Shown here piece after piece: positions 34,232-43,680 of a stretch of 64,000 nt of DNA. The DNA is from DASSQJ01 sp963730165 (GTDB lineage Bacteria; Actinomycetota; Actinomycetes; Actinomycetales; Dermatophilaceae): assembly GCA_963730165.1 (NCBI GenBank), contig CAVSQS010000001.1, positions 434,001 through 498,000 of the forward strand, read 5' to 3'. Both the position numbers and the translations under genes were made by a program. How positions within the stretch are numbered: position 1 is the stretch's first letter; every line of letters starts with the position of its first letter. The notes under the pieces were generated by a model. The model had not been told where the DNA came from. It ran no database searches and saw only the letters and a list, made by a program, of their open reading frames with translations.

Positions 34232-36955
34232 TCAGGTGAGGGAGCGACGTCCGGGGTCGATGCGCCGGGGTGCCGGGGCCAGGACGATGTCGGCGCCGAG
34301 GACCTCCACCCCGCCCGGGTGGGCGTTGACGGGGTTGAGGACGAGGGACGCGACCTCCGGGAGGTCGTCGGCCAGCACCGAGACCCGGGCGATGAGGTCG
34401 GTGAGCGCCGCGCGGTGCACCGGCGCCTGCCCCCGGTACCCGTGGAGCACCGGGGCCGCCTTCACCGAGGAGATCAGCTCCGAGGCGGTGACATCGGTGA
34501 GCGGAGGGATGCGGTAGGCGACGTCGCCGAGGAGCTCGGTCGGCAGACCGGCCACCGAGAACCCGATGACGGGTCCGAAGAGGGGGTCCTCGTCCGAGGT
34601 GACGACGCACGCGACCCCCGTCGTCGCCATCTTCTGGACGACGAACCGGTCGGCCTGGAGAGGTGCGAGCCGATCGGTGAGCGAGTCCCACGCCGCCCGC
34701 AGCTGGCCCTCGTCGGCGAGGTCGACGCGCACCCCGCTGACCCCGCCCTGGTGGCGCAGCATCGGCGCGACGGACTTGAGCACCACCGGGTACCCGAGCG
34801 TCTCCGCGGCCGCCACCGCGTCGTCGGCGGTCGAGACGTCCTGCTGACCCCAGACGTCGATGCCGTACGCGGCGAGCAGCGCCGCGGCCTCGTCGTGCGC
34901 GAGTCGTCGACCGCGCGGGTGCACCGAGAGCACGGTCTCGACGACGTCCTCGGCGATCCGGCGGTTGATGCCGACAGGGGCCACCGGCGTGCCGTGCTCG
35001 CGAGCCCGCCACTGGCCGTACCGGGTCGCGGCCGCGAGCGCCCGGACGGCGTCCTCGGGCATGCCGTAGACCGGAATGGCACGGGTCTCGCCGCCCGTCC
35101 CCCGCACGGAGGAGTGCCCGTCGTCGACGCCCCGCATCCCGAGGAACGTCGAGACGCACGGCTTGTCCGACGCCGCAGCGGTCTCCCGGACCGCGACCGC
35201 CACCTCCTCGTCGTCGGTGACGAGCGGCGGGATGAAGCAGGTGAGCACGGAGTCGACGTCCTCGGCGGCGAACGCCCGGGCCAGGGCGGCCCGGAACTCC
35301 TCGGCGCTCGCCTCGCTGCGCAGGCACATCGGGCCGTGGGTGACCTCGAGTCCCCAGCTCGAGCACGCGTCGGCGGTCAGGGACCCCAGGGCGGCCGAGT
35401 TGCCGACGATGGCGACCCGGTCACCGCGGGGCAGCGGCTGGTGCACGACGAGCTGGGCGACGTCGAAGAGCTGGTGGACGTTCTCGACGCGGATCACACC
35501 CGACTGCCGCAGCATCGCCGCGAACACCTCGGGCCGGGCCTTGGTCTCGCGCACCCGGTGGCCCGGCGGGACGCCGAAGCGCGAGACACCCGACTTGACG
35601 ACGATGACCGGCTTGATCAGGGCCAGGTTGCGCGACACCCGCGCGAACTTGCGGGGGTTGCCCATGGACTCGAGGTAGAGCCCCACGGCGGCCGTCTCGT
35701 CGTCGTCGATCCAGTACTGCATCCAGTCGTTGCCGGAGACGTCGACCCGGTTGCCGGAGGACCCGAAGGTCGAGATGCCGAGGTTGCGCCGGGCGGCGGA
35801 GGCGAGGACCGCGATACCCAGCGCACCCGACTGGGAGAACAGACCCAGGTGACCCGGTGGGGGGAGCGTCGGCGCGAGGGAGGCGTTGAGGCGCACCTGG
35901 GGGTCGTTGTTGATCAGGCCGAAGGAGTTGGGGCCGACCACCCGCATCCCGGCGCCCCGGGCCCGGCGGACCAGCTCCGCCTGGAGCCGGGCGCCCTCGG
36001 GACCCTCCTCGGCGAAGCCCGACGAGACGACGAGCAGCCCCTTGACCCCCGCCGCGGCGCACTCGTCGACGACGTCGAGCACGCCCTCCGCGGGGACCGC
36101 GACGACGGCGAGGTCCACCGGCTCGGGGATGGCACCGACCGACGGGTAGGCCGTCAGCCGGCGCAACCGCTTGACGTGCGGGTTGACCGGGTGGATCGAG
36201 CCGGTGAAGCCCGCGTCGAGCAGGCGGGCGAGGAGCTGGCTGCCGATCGAGTCCGTGCGTCGGCTCGCGCCGATCACCGCGATGCTGCGCGGGTGGAGCA
36301 GCGCGTGCATGCTGCGCGACTCGGCCCGGTGCTCACGGGACATCGCGACGGCCTTGGACCGGTCGGTCGGCTCGATGTCGAAGCCGACCTCGACGACGCC
36401 GTCCTCGATCCGACGGCTCACCTCGTAGCCGGCGTCGGAGAAGACGGCGAGCATCTTGCGGTTCTGCGGGAGCACCTCGGCGGTGAACCGGGTGATGCCG
36501 ATCTCCTGGGCGATGGCGGCGAGGTGCTCGAGGAGCACCGACCCGATGCCCTTGCCCTGGTAGAGGTCGCTGATGTTGAAGGCCACCTCGGCACTGCGCT
36601 GGTCGATGCGGTCGTAGCGGCCGATCCCGATGATGTCCTCGCGCATCGTCGCGACGAGCGCGACCCGGTCGACGTAGTCGACGTGCGTGAAGCGGTGCAC
36701 GTCGGCGTCGCTGAGCACCCGCAACGGGGCGAAGAAGCGGAGGTATATCGACTCGTCGGACTGCCCGGCGTGGAACCGGCGCAGGCCGTCGGCGTCATCG
36801 GGTCGGATCGGACGCACGTGGGCGACGGTGCCGTCGCGCAGGACGACGTCGGCCTCCCACTCGACGGGGTAGCCGGGGGAAGCGCGGCCTCCTCCTCCAT
36901 GGCGCTCATCCTGCCACCTGAGGGCTCCGGTCAGGGACACCGTCCGGGCCGGCAC
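34232..36955 (-). CDS. Pat-type protein acetyltransferase: GNAT domain fused to ADP-forming acyl-CoA synthetase-like domain
   Basis: Up to 907 residues. The N-terminal GNAT acetyltransferase domain (about 30-200; IRPIRPDDADGLRRFH, YQGKGIGSVLLEHLAAIA) precedes a CoA-binding Rossmann domain (IAVIGASRRTDSIGSQLL), a succinyl-CoA-synthetase-like domain and an ATP-grasp domain (about 680-900). This GNAT-first order matches the Streptomyces PatA type of lysine acetyltransferases that control acyl-CoA synthetases. The ASHTGA-type phospho-His loop of true ADP-forming synthetases is replaced by PPGHRVRETKA, arguing against synthetase catalysis. The start is uncertain: GTG 36955 or GTG 36940 are in frame and neither has a good ribosome site. 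Confidence 0.85.
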   Translation of the reverse strand: MPARTVSLTGALRWQDERHGGGGRASPGYPVEWEADVVLRDGTVAHVRPIRPDDADGLRRFHAGQSDESIYLRFFAPLRVLSDADVHRFTHVDYVDRVALVATMREDIIGIGRYDRIDQRSAEVAFNISDLYQGKGIGSVLLEHLAAIAQEIGITRFTAEVLPQNRKMLAVFSDAGYEVSRRIEDGVVEVGFDIEPTDRSKAVAMSREHRAESRSMHALLHPRSIAVIGASRRTDSIGSQLLARLLDAGFTGSIHPVNPHVKRLRRLTAYPSVGAIPEPVDLAVVAVPAEGVLDVVDECAAAGVKGLLVVSSGFAEEGPEGARLQAELVRRARGAGMRVVGPNSFGLINNDPQVRLNASLAPTLPPPGHLGLFSQSGALGIAVLASAARRNLGISTFGSSGNRVDVSGNDWMQYWIDDDETAAVGLYLESMGNPRKFARVSRNLALIKPVIVVKSGVSRFGVPPGHRVRETKARPEVFAAMLRQSGVIRVENVHQLFDVAQLVVHQPLPRGDRVAIVGNSAALGSLTADACSSWGLEVTHGPMCLRSEASAEEFRAALARAFAAEDVDSVLTCFIPPLVTDDEEVAVAVRETAAASDKPCVSTFLGMRGVDDGHSSVRGTGGETRAIPVYGMPEDAVRALAAATRYGQWRAREHGTPVAPVGINRRIAEDVVETVLSVHPRGRRLAHDEAAALLAAYGIDVWGQQDVSTADDAVAAAETLGYPVVLKSVAPMLRHQGGVSGVRVDLADEGQLRAAWDSLTDRLAPLQADRFVVQKMATTGVACVVTSDEDPLFGPVIGFSVAGLPTELLGDVAYRIPPLTDVTASELISSVKAAPVLHGYRGQAPVHRAALTDLIARVSVLADDLPEVASLVLNPVNAHPGGVEVLGADIVLAPAPRRIDPGRRSLT

Positions 36956-36971
36956 CCGGGCGCGCGGAGGG

Positions 36972-36977
36972 CAGACT
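36972..36977 (+). promoter_or_regulatory. Leaderless -10 element of the nitroreductase gene
   Basis: CAGACT, 7 nt before the ATG at 36985. Confidence 0.35.
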
Positions 36978-36984
36978 GGCGCCC

Positions 36985-37614
36985 ATGGACCTCACCCGGC
37001 TCGTCCGCCGCCGGCGCATGGTGCGCCGATTCGACCCCGAGCGCCTCGTCGACCCGACCACCGTCCGCGAGCTCGTCGCGCTCGCTGTCCGGGCACCGAG
37101 CGCCGGCTTCAGCCAAGGCTGGGACTTCGTCGTCCTGCTCGACCCGGCGGACCGCGCCACCTTCTGGGCGGCGGCCTCCGAGCCGGGCCCCGCCGATGAC
37201 TGGTGGCACGGGGTGTCGGCCGCACCGGCCCTGGTCCTGTGCTGCTCGAACCCCACCGCCTACCTCGACCGCTACGCCGAGCCCGACAAGGGGTGGACCG
37301 ACCGGAGCCTCGAGCACTGGCCCGTGCCGTACTGGGACACCGACGTCGCGATGGCGGCGATGATCGTCCTCCTCGGGGCGGAGGAGGCCGGCCTCGGCGC
37401 CCTCTTCTTCGGGGTCCCGGGGGGCCACCACGACGCGGTGAGGGCGGCCCTCGACATCCCGGCCGACCGCCGGCTCGTCGGTGTCGTCGCCCTCGGGCAC
37501 GAGGCGGAGCGCACCTCGGGGTCGGCGGCCAGCCGTCGGCGCCGGCTGCTCGACGACGTGCTGCACGAGGGCCGATTCGGAGTGTCGTGGCGGGAGGACC
37601 ACGCACGTTTGTGA
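36985..37614 (+). CDS. Nitroreductase-family FMN protein
   Basis: 209 residues. FMN-phosphate binding RRRRMVRRFDPERLV at the N-terminus, the segment APSAGFSQGWDFVVL, and the late GLGALFFGVPGGHHDAVR block with the glycine-rich flavin contact. Family members reduce nitro-compounds, quinones or enones with NAD(P)H; the substrate is unknown. An inserted segment around residues 75-115 (DDWWHGVSAAPALVL, YLDRYAEPDKGW) is typical of an actinobacterial subgroup. Thirteen nt separate it from parC, so the two may share a transcript. Confidence 0.85.
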   Translation: MDLTRLVRRRRMVRRFDPERLVDPTTVRELVALAVRAPSAGFSQGWDFVVLLDPADRATFWAAASEPGPADDWWHGVSAAPALVLCCSNPTAYLDRYAEPDKGWTDRSLEHWPVPYWDTDVAMAAMIVLLGAEEAGLGALFFGVPGGHHDAVRAALDIPADRRLVGVVALGHEAERTSGSAASRRRRLLDDVLHEGRFGVSWREDHARL

Positions 37615-37627
37615 GGATGAGGGCACC

Positions 37628-40069
37628 ATGCCCAGACAGCGCAGCGCCCCTCCTCCCTCCGACGACCTCGGCCGGGTGGTCGACATCGACGTCGAGGAGG
37701 AGATGCGCTCGGCGTTCCTCGAGTACAGCTACAGCGTCATCTACTCCCGGGCCCTGCCCGACGCGCGCGACGGGCTGAAGCCGGTCCAGCGCCGGATCCT
37801 CTACGGGATGTCCGAGCTCGGGCTGCGGCCCGACCGGCCACACGTGAAGTCGAGCCGGGTCGTCGGCGAGGTGATGGGCAAGTACCACCCGCACGGTGAC
37901 CAGGCGATCTACGACGCCCTCGTCCGGCTCGCCCAGCCGTTCACGATGCGCCTGCCGCTCGTCGACGGTCACGGCAACTTCGGCTCCCTCGACGACGGCC
38001 CGGCCGCCTCCCGCTACACCGAGGCGCGGATGGCGCCCGCCGCGCTGCTCATGGTGACGAGCCTCGACGAGGAGACCGTCGAGTTCGTCCCGAACTACGA
38101 CGACTCGATGACCCAGCCCGGCGTGCTGCCCGCTGCCTTCCCCAACCTGCTCGTCAACGGGGCGAGCGGCATCGCGGTCGGCATGGCGACCAACATGGCC
38201 CCGCACAACCTCGTCGAGGTGATCGGCGCCGCGCGCCACCTCATCGACCACCCGGACTGCTCGCTCGACGACCTGATGAAGTTCGTCCCGGGCCCCGACC
38301 TGCCCGGGGGCGGTCGGATCGTCGGGCTCGACGGCATCCGCGACGCCTACCTGACCGGCCGCGGCAGCTTCCGGACCCGAGCCACGGCCCGCGTCGAGAA
38401 GGTCACCCCGCGACGGATGGGGGTCGTCGTCACCGAGCTGCCCTACCTCGTCGGCCCCGAGAAGGTCATCGACCGGGTCAAGACCCTCGTGCAGTCCAAG
38501 AAGCTGCAGGGCATCTCCGACGTCAAGGACCTCACCGACCGCAAGAACGGCCTGCGCCTGGTCTTCGAGATCAAGAACGGCTTCAACCCCGACGCGGTCC
38601 TCGAGCAGCTCTACAAGCACACCCCGATGGAGGACTCCTTCGGGATCAACAACGTCGCCCTCGTCGACGGCCAGCCGCAGACCCTGGGCCTGAAGGACCT
38701 CCTGCGCGTCTACGTCGACTTCCGCACCCAGGTCGTCCGCCGCCGCACCGAGTACCGCCTCGGCCGGCGCCGCGACCGGCTCCACCTCGTCGAGGGCCTG
38801 CTCATCGCCATCCTCGACATCGACGAGGTCATCCAGCTCATCCGCGGCAGCGACGACGCCGCGGCGGCCAAGACCCGCCTGATGTCCGTCTTCGACCTCT
38901 CCGACGCCCAGGCCGAGTACATCCTCGAGCTCCAGCTGCGGCGCCTGACGAGGTTCTCCCGGATCGAGCTCGAGAAGGAGCGCGACGAGCTGCGCCGCCA
39001 GATCGAGGAGCTCGAGGCGATCCTCGCCGACGAGAAGCTGCTCCTGCGCACCGTCTCCCGCGAGCTCGCCGACGTCGCCAAGGCGCACGGCACCCCCCGC
39101 CGCACCGTCCTCCTGGAGTCGGCGGGCACCCCCGCCGCGCAGACGACACCCCTCGAGGTCGCCGACGACCCGTGCTGGGTGCTCCTCTCCTCCACCGGGC
39201 TGCTCGCCCGGACCTCGACCGACGACCCGGTGCCCTCCGACGGGCCACGCGTCAGACACGACGCGATCGTCGGCGCCGTGCGCACCACCGCCCGCGGTGA
39301 GTTCGGCCTCGTCACCTCGCGGGGTCGGATGGTCCGGATGTCGGCCCTGGAGCTGCCCGCACTCCCCCCGCTCGGGGGGGCACCGGGGCTGTCCGGCGGT
39401 GCACCCCTGGCGGTCTACGTCGACCTGCCCCGCGGCGAGGAGCCGCTGACGATCGTCCCCCTCGACGTCGGCGGTCCGGGCATCGCGCTCGGTACCCGTC
39501 ACGGCGTCGTCAAGCGGGTCGCGCCCGACCACCCGGCCCGCGCCGACTGGGAGGTCGTGGCCCTCAAGGACGGCGACGCGGTCGTCGGCGCCACCGCGCT
39601 GGCCGACGGCGAGGAGGACCTCGTCTTCGTCACGAGCGACGCCCAGCTGCTCCGCTTCCCCGCGTCCTCGGTCCGCCCGCAGGGACGCGCTGCCGCGGGC
39701 ATGGCCGGCATCCGGCTCTCCCCGGGAGCCTCGGTCGTCTTCTTCGGCGCGGTCGACCCCGCCGCCGACAACGTCGTCGTCACCTCGGCCGGGTCCTCGG
39801 ACGCCCTCCCCGGCACCGAGCCCGGCTCGCTCAAGGTCACCCCCTACGCCGAGTACCCGCCGAAGGGGCGTGCCACGGGCGGCGTACGCGCTCACCGGTT
39901 CCTGCGCGGCGAGGATGCCATCGTCCTCGCCTGGGCGGGCGCCACGCCGGCCCGCGCCTCGGGCACCGGTGGTGTCGCCCTCGAGCTGCCCGACCCCACG
40001 GGCCGGCGCGACGGCTCCGGGAACCCCTTCCCCGCCGTCATCGCAGGCATCGGGTCCCCCGTCCGGTGA
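37628..40069 (+). CDS. parC: Type IIA topoisomerase subunit A (topoisomerase IV ParC-type)
   Basis: 813 residues. The winged-helix breakage domain includes YSVIYSRALPDARDGLKPVQRRILYGM, the quinolone-region SSRVVGEVMGKYHPHGD and catalytic Tyr130 in ASRYTEARM. Tower and coiled-coil domains follow, with the exit-gate segment AEYILELQLRRLTRFSRIE near 430. The C-terminal beta-pinwheel (about 500-800) lacks an obvious GyrA box (QRRGGKG), which favours a decatenase ParC role over gyrase. Start ATG 37628 follows GAGG; the frame is open further upstream inside the nitroreductase gene and is ignored. The ParE partner is at 44760-46886 on the other strand. Confidence 0.9.
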   Translation: MPRQRSAPPPSDDLGRVVDIDVEEEMRSAFLEYSYSVIYSRALPDARDGLKPVQRRILYGMSELGLRPDRPHVKSSRVVGEVMGKYHPHGDQAIYDALVRLAQPFTMRLPLVDGHGNFGSLDDGPAASRYTEARMAPAALLMVTSLDEETVEFVPNYDDSMTQPGVLPAAFPNLLVNGASGIAVGMATNMAPHNLVEVIGAARHLIDHPDCSLDDLMKFVPGPDLPGGGRIVGLDGIRDAYLTGRGSFRTRATARVEKVTPRRMGVVVTELPYLVGPEKVIDRVKTLVQSKKLQGISDVKDLTDRKNGLRLVFEIKNGFNPDAVLEQLYKHTPMEDSFGINNVALVDGQPQTLGLKDLLRVYVDFRTQVVRRRTEYRLGRRRDRLHLVEGLLIAILDIDEVIQLIRGSDDAAAAKTRLMSVFDLSDAQAEYILELQLRRLTRFSRIELEKERDELRRQIEELEAILADEKLLLRTVSRELADVAKAHGTPRRTVLLESAGTPAAQTTPLEVADDPCWVLLSSTGLLARTSTDDPVPSDGPRVRHDAIVGAVRTTARGEFGLVTSRGRMVRMSALELPALPPLGGAPGLSGGAPLAVYVDLPRGEEPLTIVPLDVGGPGIALGTRHGVVKRVAPDHPARADWEVVALKDGDAVVGATALADGEEDLVFVTSDAQLLRFPASSVRPQGRAAAGMAGIRLSPGASVVFFGAVDPAADNVVVTSAGSSDALPGTEPGSLKVTPYAEYPPKGRATGGVRAHRFLRGEDAIVLAWAGATPARASGTGGVALELPDPTGRRDGSGNPFPAVIAGIGSPVR

Positions 40070-40070
40070 C

Positions 40071-40109
40071 ACAGGGGACCCGCCGGCCCGACCGGCGGGT
40101 CCCCCGTGT
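40071..40109 (+). terminator. Hairpin terminator after parC
   Basis: GGGGACCCGCCGG (40074-40086), loop CCCGA, then a perfect complement at 40092-40104. ACA and TGT at the ends extend the stem after a bulge. It immediately follows the parC stop. Confidence 0.75.
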
Positions 40110-40144
40110 TACGCAATCGTTACCGCGACGCGTCGTACGGACCG

Positions 40145-40173
40145 TTGCGCTCGATGCGTAAGCGCTTTTACGT
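40145..40173 (+). promoter_or_regulatory. Promoter of the ABC importer with LacI-type operator
   Basis: TTGCGC (40145-40150), 17-nt spacer and TTACGT (40168-40173). The palindrome AAGCGCTT (40160-40167), within GTAAGCGCTTTTAC, sits just before the -10, the typical place and shape of a LacI/CcpA-family operator. It is the likely target of the LacI protein at 43749-44756. A partly related sequence, GTTACGCAATCGTTAC, lies at about 40108-40123 and could be a second weaker site. Confidence 0.6.
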
Positions 40174-40240
40174 TGGTTCGCGGTTCCCCTCATCGCCGAG
40201 GCCCCCGCCTCGGCGCGACCCAGTGAAATGGAGGCGGGCA

Positions 40241-41617
40241 ATGGCCCATCACTCGAAGCGTCGCCTGGCGGCGCTGGGCGGTGTCATGGCAGTGGCACTG
40301 ACCGCGACCGCATGCAGTTCCAGCGACAGCGGGAGCGGCAGCGGAGACACCGCGGCGTCCAGCATCGACTGCGCCCCCTACGAGGCGTTCGGCGACCTCA
40401 ACGGGAAGACGGTGACGGTCTACACCTCGATCGTCGCCCCCGAGGACCAGTCGCACATCGACTCCTACAAGCCGTTCGAGGAGTGCACCGGCGTCACCGT
40501 CAAGTACGAGGGCTCCAAGGAGTTCGAGGCCCAGCTGCCGGTCCGCGTCAAGGGTGGCAACGCCCCCGACATCGCGTACCTGCCCCAGCCGGGTCTGCTG
40601 CAGACGATGGTCGCGACCGGCAAGGTCGTCCCGGCCCCCAAGGAGGTCGAGGCGAACGTCGACAAGTGGTTCGGTAAGGACTGGAAGGCCTACGGCACCG
40701 TCGACGGCACCTTCTACGCCGCCCCGCTCGGCGCGAACGTCAAGTCGTTCGTCTGGTACTCGCCGTCGGCCTTCGCCGACAACGGGTACGAGGTCCCGAA
40801 GACGTGGGACGAGATGATGGCGCTCACGGACAAGATCGCGGCCGACCACAACGACGGCGTGACCAAGCCGTGGTGTGCCGGCATCGAGTCCGGTGACGCC
40901 ACCGGCTGGCCGGCCACGGACTGGATGGAGGACGCCATGCTGCGCTTCGCCGGTCCGGAGACCTACGACAAGTGGGTCAGCCACGAGATCCCGTTCAACG
41001 ACCCGGCGGTCGCGGACGCGATGGCCAAGGTCGGTGCGATCCTCAAGAACGAGAAGTACGTCAACGGTGGCCTCGGCAACGTCAAGACGATCGCCTCGAC
41101 GGCGTTCCAGGACGCCGGCCTGCCGATCCTCGACGGCACCTGCTTCATGCACCGCCAGGCCTCGTTCTACGCGGCCAACTGGCCGGAGGGCACGAAGGTC
41201 GCCGAGGACGGCGACGTCTGGGCCTTCTACTTCCCGGCCAAGGACGAGAGCAGCAAGCCGCTGCTCGGTGGCGGCGAGTTCGTCGCCGCGTTCGCCGACC
41301 GTCCCGAGGTGAAGGCCTTCCAGACCTTCCTCTCCTCGGACACCTGGGCGAACCTCAAGGCCGACACCACTCCTGACGCGGGTGGCTGGCTCTCGGCGAA
41401 CAAGGGCCTGGACGTCAACAAGCTGAAGACGCCGATCGACAAGCTGTCGGCCCAGCTGCTCCAGGACCCGAACGCGGTCTTCCGGTTCGACGGCTCCGAC
41501 CTGATGCCGGGCGCCGTCGGTGCCGGTACCTTCTGGAAGGGCATGACCGACTGGATCACCGGAGCGAGTGACAAGGAAGTGCTCGACTACATCGAGCAGT
41601 CCTGGCCCAGCTCCTGA
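40241..41617 (+). CDS. aglE: Alpha-glucoside ABC transporter, substrate-binding lipoprotein
   Basis: 458 residues, secreted and lipid-anchored. Signal peptide with lipobox TATAC (Cys about residue 25), a Ser/Gly linker, then a type-I solute-binding fold starting near LNGKTVTVYTS. Sequence features such as GGNAPDIAYLPQPGLLQTMV, GATGWPATDW and HRQASFYAANWPEGTKV place it with AglE-type alpha-glucoside binders; the exact sugar is inference. Start ATG 40241 follows GGAGGCGGG. First gene of an E-F-G-regulator cluster. Codon use matches the surroundings, so no sign of recent transfer beyond its interruption of the parC-parE neighbourhood. Confidence 0.85.
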   Translation: MAHHSKRRLAALGGVMAVALTATACSSSDSGSGSGDTAASSIDCAPYEAFGDLNGKTVTVYTSIVAPEDQSHIDSYKPFEECTGVTVKYEGSKEFEAQLPVRVKGGNAPDIAYLPQPGLLQTMVATGKVVPAPKEVEANVDKWFGKDWKAYGTVDGTFYAAPLGANVKSFVWYSPSAFADNGYEVPKTWDEMMALTDKIAADHNDGVTKPWCAGIESGDATGWPATDWMEDAMLRFAGPETYDKWVSHEIPFNDPAVADAMAKVGAILKNEKYVNGGLGNVKTIASTAFQDAGLPILDGTCFMHRQASFYAANWPEGTKVAEDGDVWAFYFPAKDESSKPLLGGGEFVAAFADRPEVKAFQTFLSSDTWANLKADTTPDAGGWLSANKGLDVNKLKTPIDKLSAQLLQDPNAVFRFDGSDLMPGAVGAGTFWKGMTDWITGASDKEVLDYIEQSWPSS

Positions 41618-41632
41618 CGTAGTCCACCCGAG

Positions 41633-41666
41633 CCGGGGTGGGGCGGTTCGCTCCGCCCCACCCCGG
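41633..41666 (+). terminator. Intercistronic hairpin after the binding-protein gene
   Basis: CCGGGGTGGGGCGG (41633-41646) pairs perfectly with 41653-41666, 6-nt loop. Such hairpins after the first gene of sugar ABC operons partly terminate transcription or protect the upstream mRNA, giving more binding protein than permease. Confidence 0.65.
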
Positions 41667-41707
41667 TTCGTCGTTCCGGCACCTCATTCCACGGAAGGTG
41701 GAAGCCC

Positions 41708-42724
41708 ATGGCGTCCAGCGTCACCAGCGGCATCGTCGCCGCCATCCCGGATCCGCTCCTTCGTGCCTCGAGCATCCCGGGCAAGTTCCTCCTCATGTTC
41801 TTCGCGATCCTCGTCTTCGGGGCGATCTTCGGACTCATCCTCTTCCTCGCCTCCCTGTTCAAGGGCCGCAGTGGGGAGAAGGTCCAGGGCGGGCTGTTCG
41901 TCCTCCCCGCCGTCTTCTTCGTCGTCGTCGGCCTGGTCTACCCCGCGATCCTCACGGTCATCCAGTCCCTCAAGGGGCGCTCGGGTGAAGGGGCGTGGTC
42001 GTGGGACAACTACGTCCAGATGTTCACCCAGCCCGAGCTGCTCACCGTGCTGCGGAACACCGCCCTCTGGGTCATCCTCGTCCCGCTGTTCGCGACCGGC
42101 ATCGGGCTGCTCTACGCCATCCTCATCGACCGGGCCAAGGGCGAGGCCGTCGCCAAGGCGCTGATCTTCCTGCCGATGGCGATCTCCATGGTGGGCGCGA
42201 GCATCATCTGGAAGTTCGTCTACCAGTACAAGCCGACGGCCGCCGACCAGATCGGCATCCTCAACGCGTTCCTCAAGGCGATCGGCCTGGAGACCCAGCA
42301 GTTCATCATCGACTCACCGCGCAACACCTTCATGCTCATCGTCGTCATGATCTGGATCCAGGCGGGGTTCGCGATGACGGTCCTGTCGGCGGCCATCAAG
42401 GCCATCCCCGACGACATCATCGAGGCGGCCAAGCTCGACGGCGTCAAGGGCTTCAAGATGTTCCGCTTCATCACGCTGCCGAGCATCCGGGCGGCACTCG
42501 TCGTCGTCCTCACGACGATCGGCATCGGCACGCTCAAGGTCTTCGACATCGTCCGGACCATGACCGGTGGTCAGTTCGACACCTCGGTCGTCGCGAACGA
42601 GTTCTACAACCAGAGCTTCCGGTACAACGCGCCGGGTCTGGGCGCCGCCCTCGCGGTGCTGCTCTTCGTGCTCGTCATCCCGATCGTCACCTACAACGTC
42701 ATCCAGATGCGGAAGGAGGCCTGA
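41708..42724 (+). CDS. aglF: Alpha-glucoside ABC transporter permease (AglF-type)
   Basis: 338 residues. An extra N-terminal TM helix pair (about 25-80), then the canonical six-helix MetI-like permease domain (about 110-335). The EAA loop that contacts the ATPase is at EAAKLDGVKGFKMFRFITLP. ATG start after GGAAGGTGG. Three nt separate it from the second permease. Together the two permeases form the sugar channel; an ATPase is not encoded in the cluster. Confidence 0.88.
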   Translation: MASSVTSGIVAAIPDPLLRASSIPGKFLLMFFAILVFGAIFGLILFLASLFKGRSGEKVQGGLFVLPAVFFVVVGLVYPAILTVIQSLKGRSGEGAWSWDNYVQMFTQPELLTVLRNTALWVILVPLFATGIGLLYAILIDRAKGEAVAKALIFLPMAISMVGASIIWKFVYQYKPTAADQIGILNAFLKAIGLETQQFIIDSPRNTFMLIVVMIWIQAGFAMTVLSAAIKAIPDDIIEAAKLDGVKGFKMFRFITLPSIRAALVVVLTTIGIGTLKVFDIVRTMTGGQFDTSVVANEFYNQSFRYNAPGLGAALAVLLFVLVIPIVTYNVIQMRKEA

Positions 42725-42727
42725 GCG

Positions 42728-43675
42728 GTGAGCACCCTCGAACCGACCGCAATGCCCGAGAACGTCTCCGAGGAGATGGAGGAGACCGCCGAACAGCCGA
42801 AGAAGCGGCGCAGGTCGGCCGCCGGCAACGCGGCCTCGGCCATCACCTCCCCGTGGGCCAGCCTGGTCGCGGTCGTCATCGCGGTCTTCTGGACCGTGCC
42901 GACGATCGGCCTCCTCGTCACCTCGTTCCGCAAGCCGATCGACATCAACAAGTCCGGGTGGTGGACATCGTTCACCCACCCCGGCGACTACACGTTGAGC
43001 AACTACCAGCAGGCGCTCACCGGGTCCGGTGGCCTGGGCGGGTACTTCATCAACACGATCGTGATCACCGTCCCGGCGGTGATCCTGCCGATCTTCCTCG
43101 CCTCGCTGGCGGCCTACGCGTTCGCGTGGATGCCGTTCCCCGGCCGTGACGCGCTCTTCGTCATGGTCTTCGCCCTCCAGATCGTGCCGCTCCAGGTGGC
43201 GCTCATCCCGCTGCTCGACATCTACGTCAACACCCTGCACATCGGGGCGTCGTACTGGAGCGTCTGGTTGTCGCACACGATCTTCGCGCTCCCCCTCGCC
43301 ACCTTCCTCATCCACAACTTCATGAGGGAGCTGCCGGGTGAGCTGATGGAGGCAGCCCGCGTCGACGGTGCAGGGCACGTGACGATCTTCTTCCGGATCC
43401 TCCTGCCTCTGCTCACGCCGGCCATCGCGGCGTTCGGGATCTTCCAGTTCCTCTGGGTGTGGAACGACCTGCTCGTCTCGCTCGTCTTCCTGGGTGGCAC
43501 TCCCGACGTCGCCCCGATCACGGTCGCGATCGCGCAGCTGTCGGGTACGCGTGGCAGTGCGTGGTACCTGCTCTCGGCCGGTGCCTTTATCGCGATCATC
43601 GTCCCGGTCATCGTGTTCCTCGCCCTGCAGCGCTACTTCGTCCGAGGTCTCCTCGCGGGTGGGCTCAAGGGTTGA
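42728..43675 (+). CDS. aglG: Alpha-glucoside ABC transporter permease (AglG-type)
   Basis: 315 residues. A charged cytoplasmic N-terminus (about 1-45, rich in Glu and Lys/Arg), one TM helix, a periplasmic loop, then the permease core with EAA motif EAARVDGAGHVTIFFRILLPLL. The protein ends RYFVRGLLAGGLKG, the usual end of MalG/AglG-type subunits. GTG start 3 nt after the aglF stop. Confidence 0.88.
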   Translation: MSTLEPTAMPENVSEEMEETAEQPKKRRRSAAGNAASAITSPWASLVAVVIAVFWTVPTIGLLVTSFRKPIDINKSGWWTSFTHPGDYTLSNYQQALTGSGGLGGYFINTIVITVPAVILPIFLASLAAYAFAWMPFPGRDALFVMVFALQIVPLQVALIPLLDIYVNTLHIGASYWSVWLSHTIFALPLATFLIHNFMRELPGELMEAARVDGAGHVTIFFRILLPLLTPAIAAFGIFQFLWVWNDLLVSLVFLGGTPDVAPITVAIAQLSGTRGSAWYLLSAGAFIAIIVPVIVFLALQRYFVRGLLAGGLKG

Positions 43676-43680
43676 GCGTG

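Noticed and set aside
34319..37363. A 1014-codon plus-strand frame opposite the Pat gene
   Set aside because: Shadow of a long GC-rich gene; no recognisable fold or start signal.
37481..37627. In-frame 5' extension of parC inside the nitroreductase gene
   Set aside because: Overlaps the nitroreductase in another frame. ParC homology and a ribosome site begin at the ATG at 37628.
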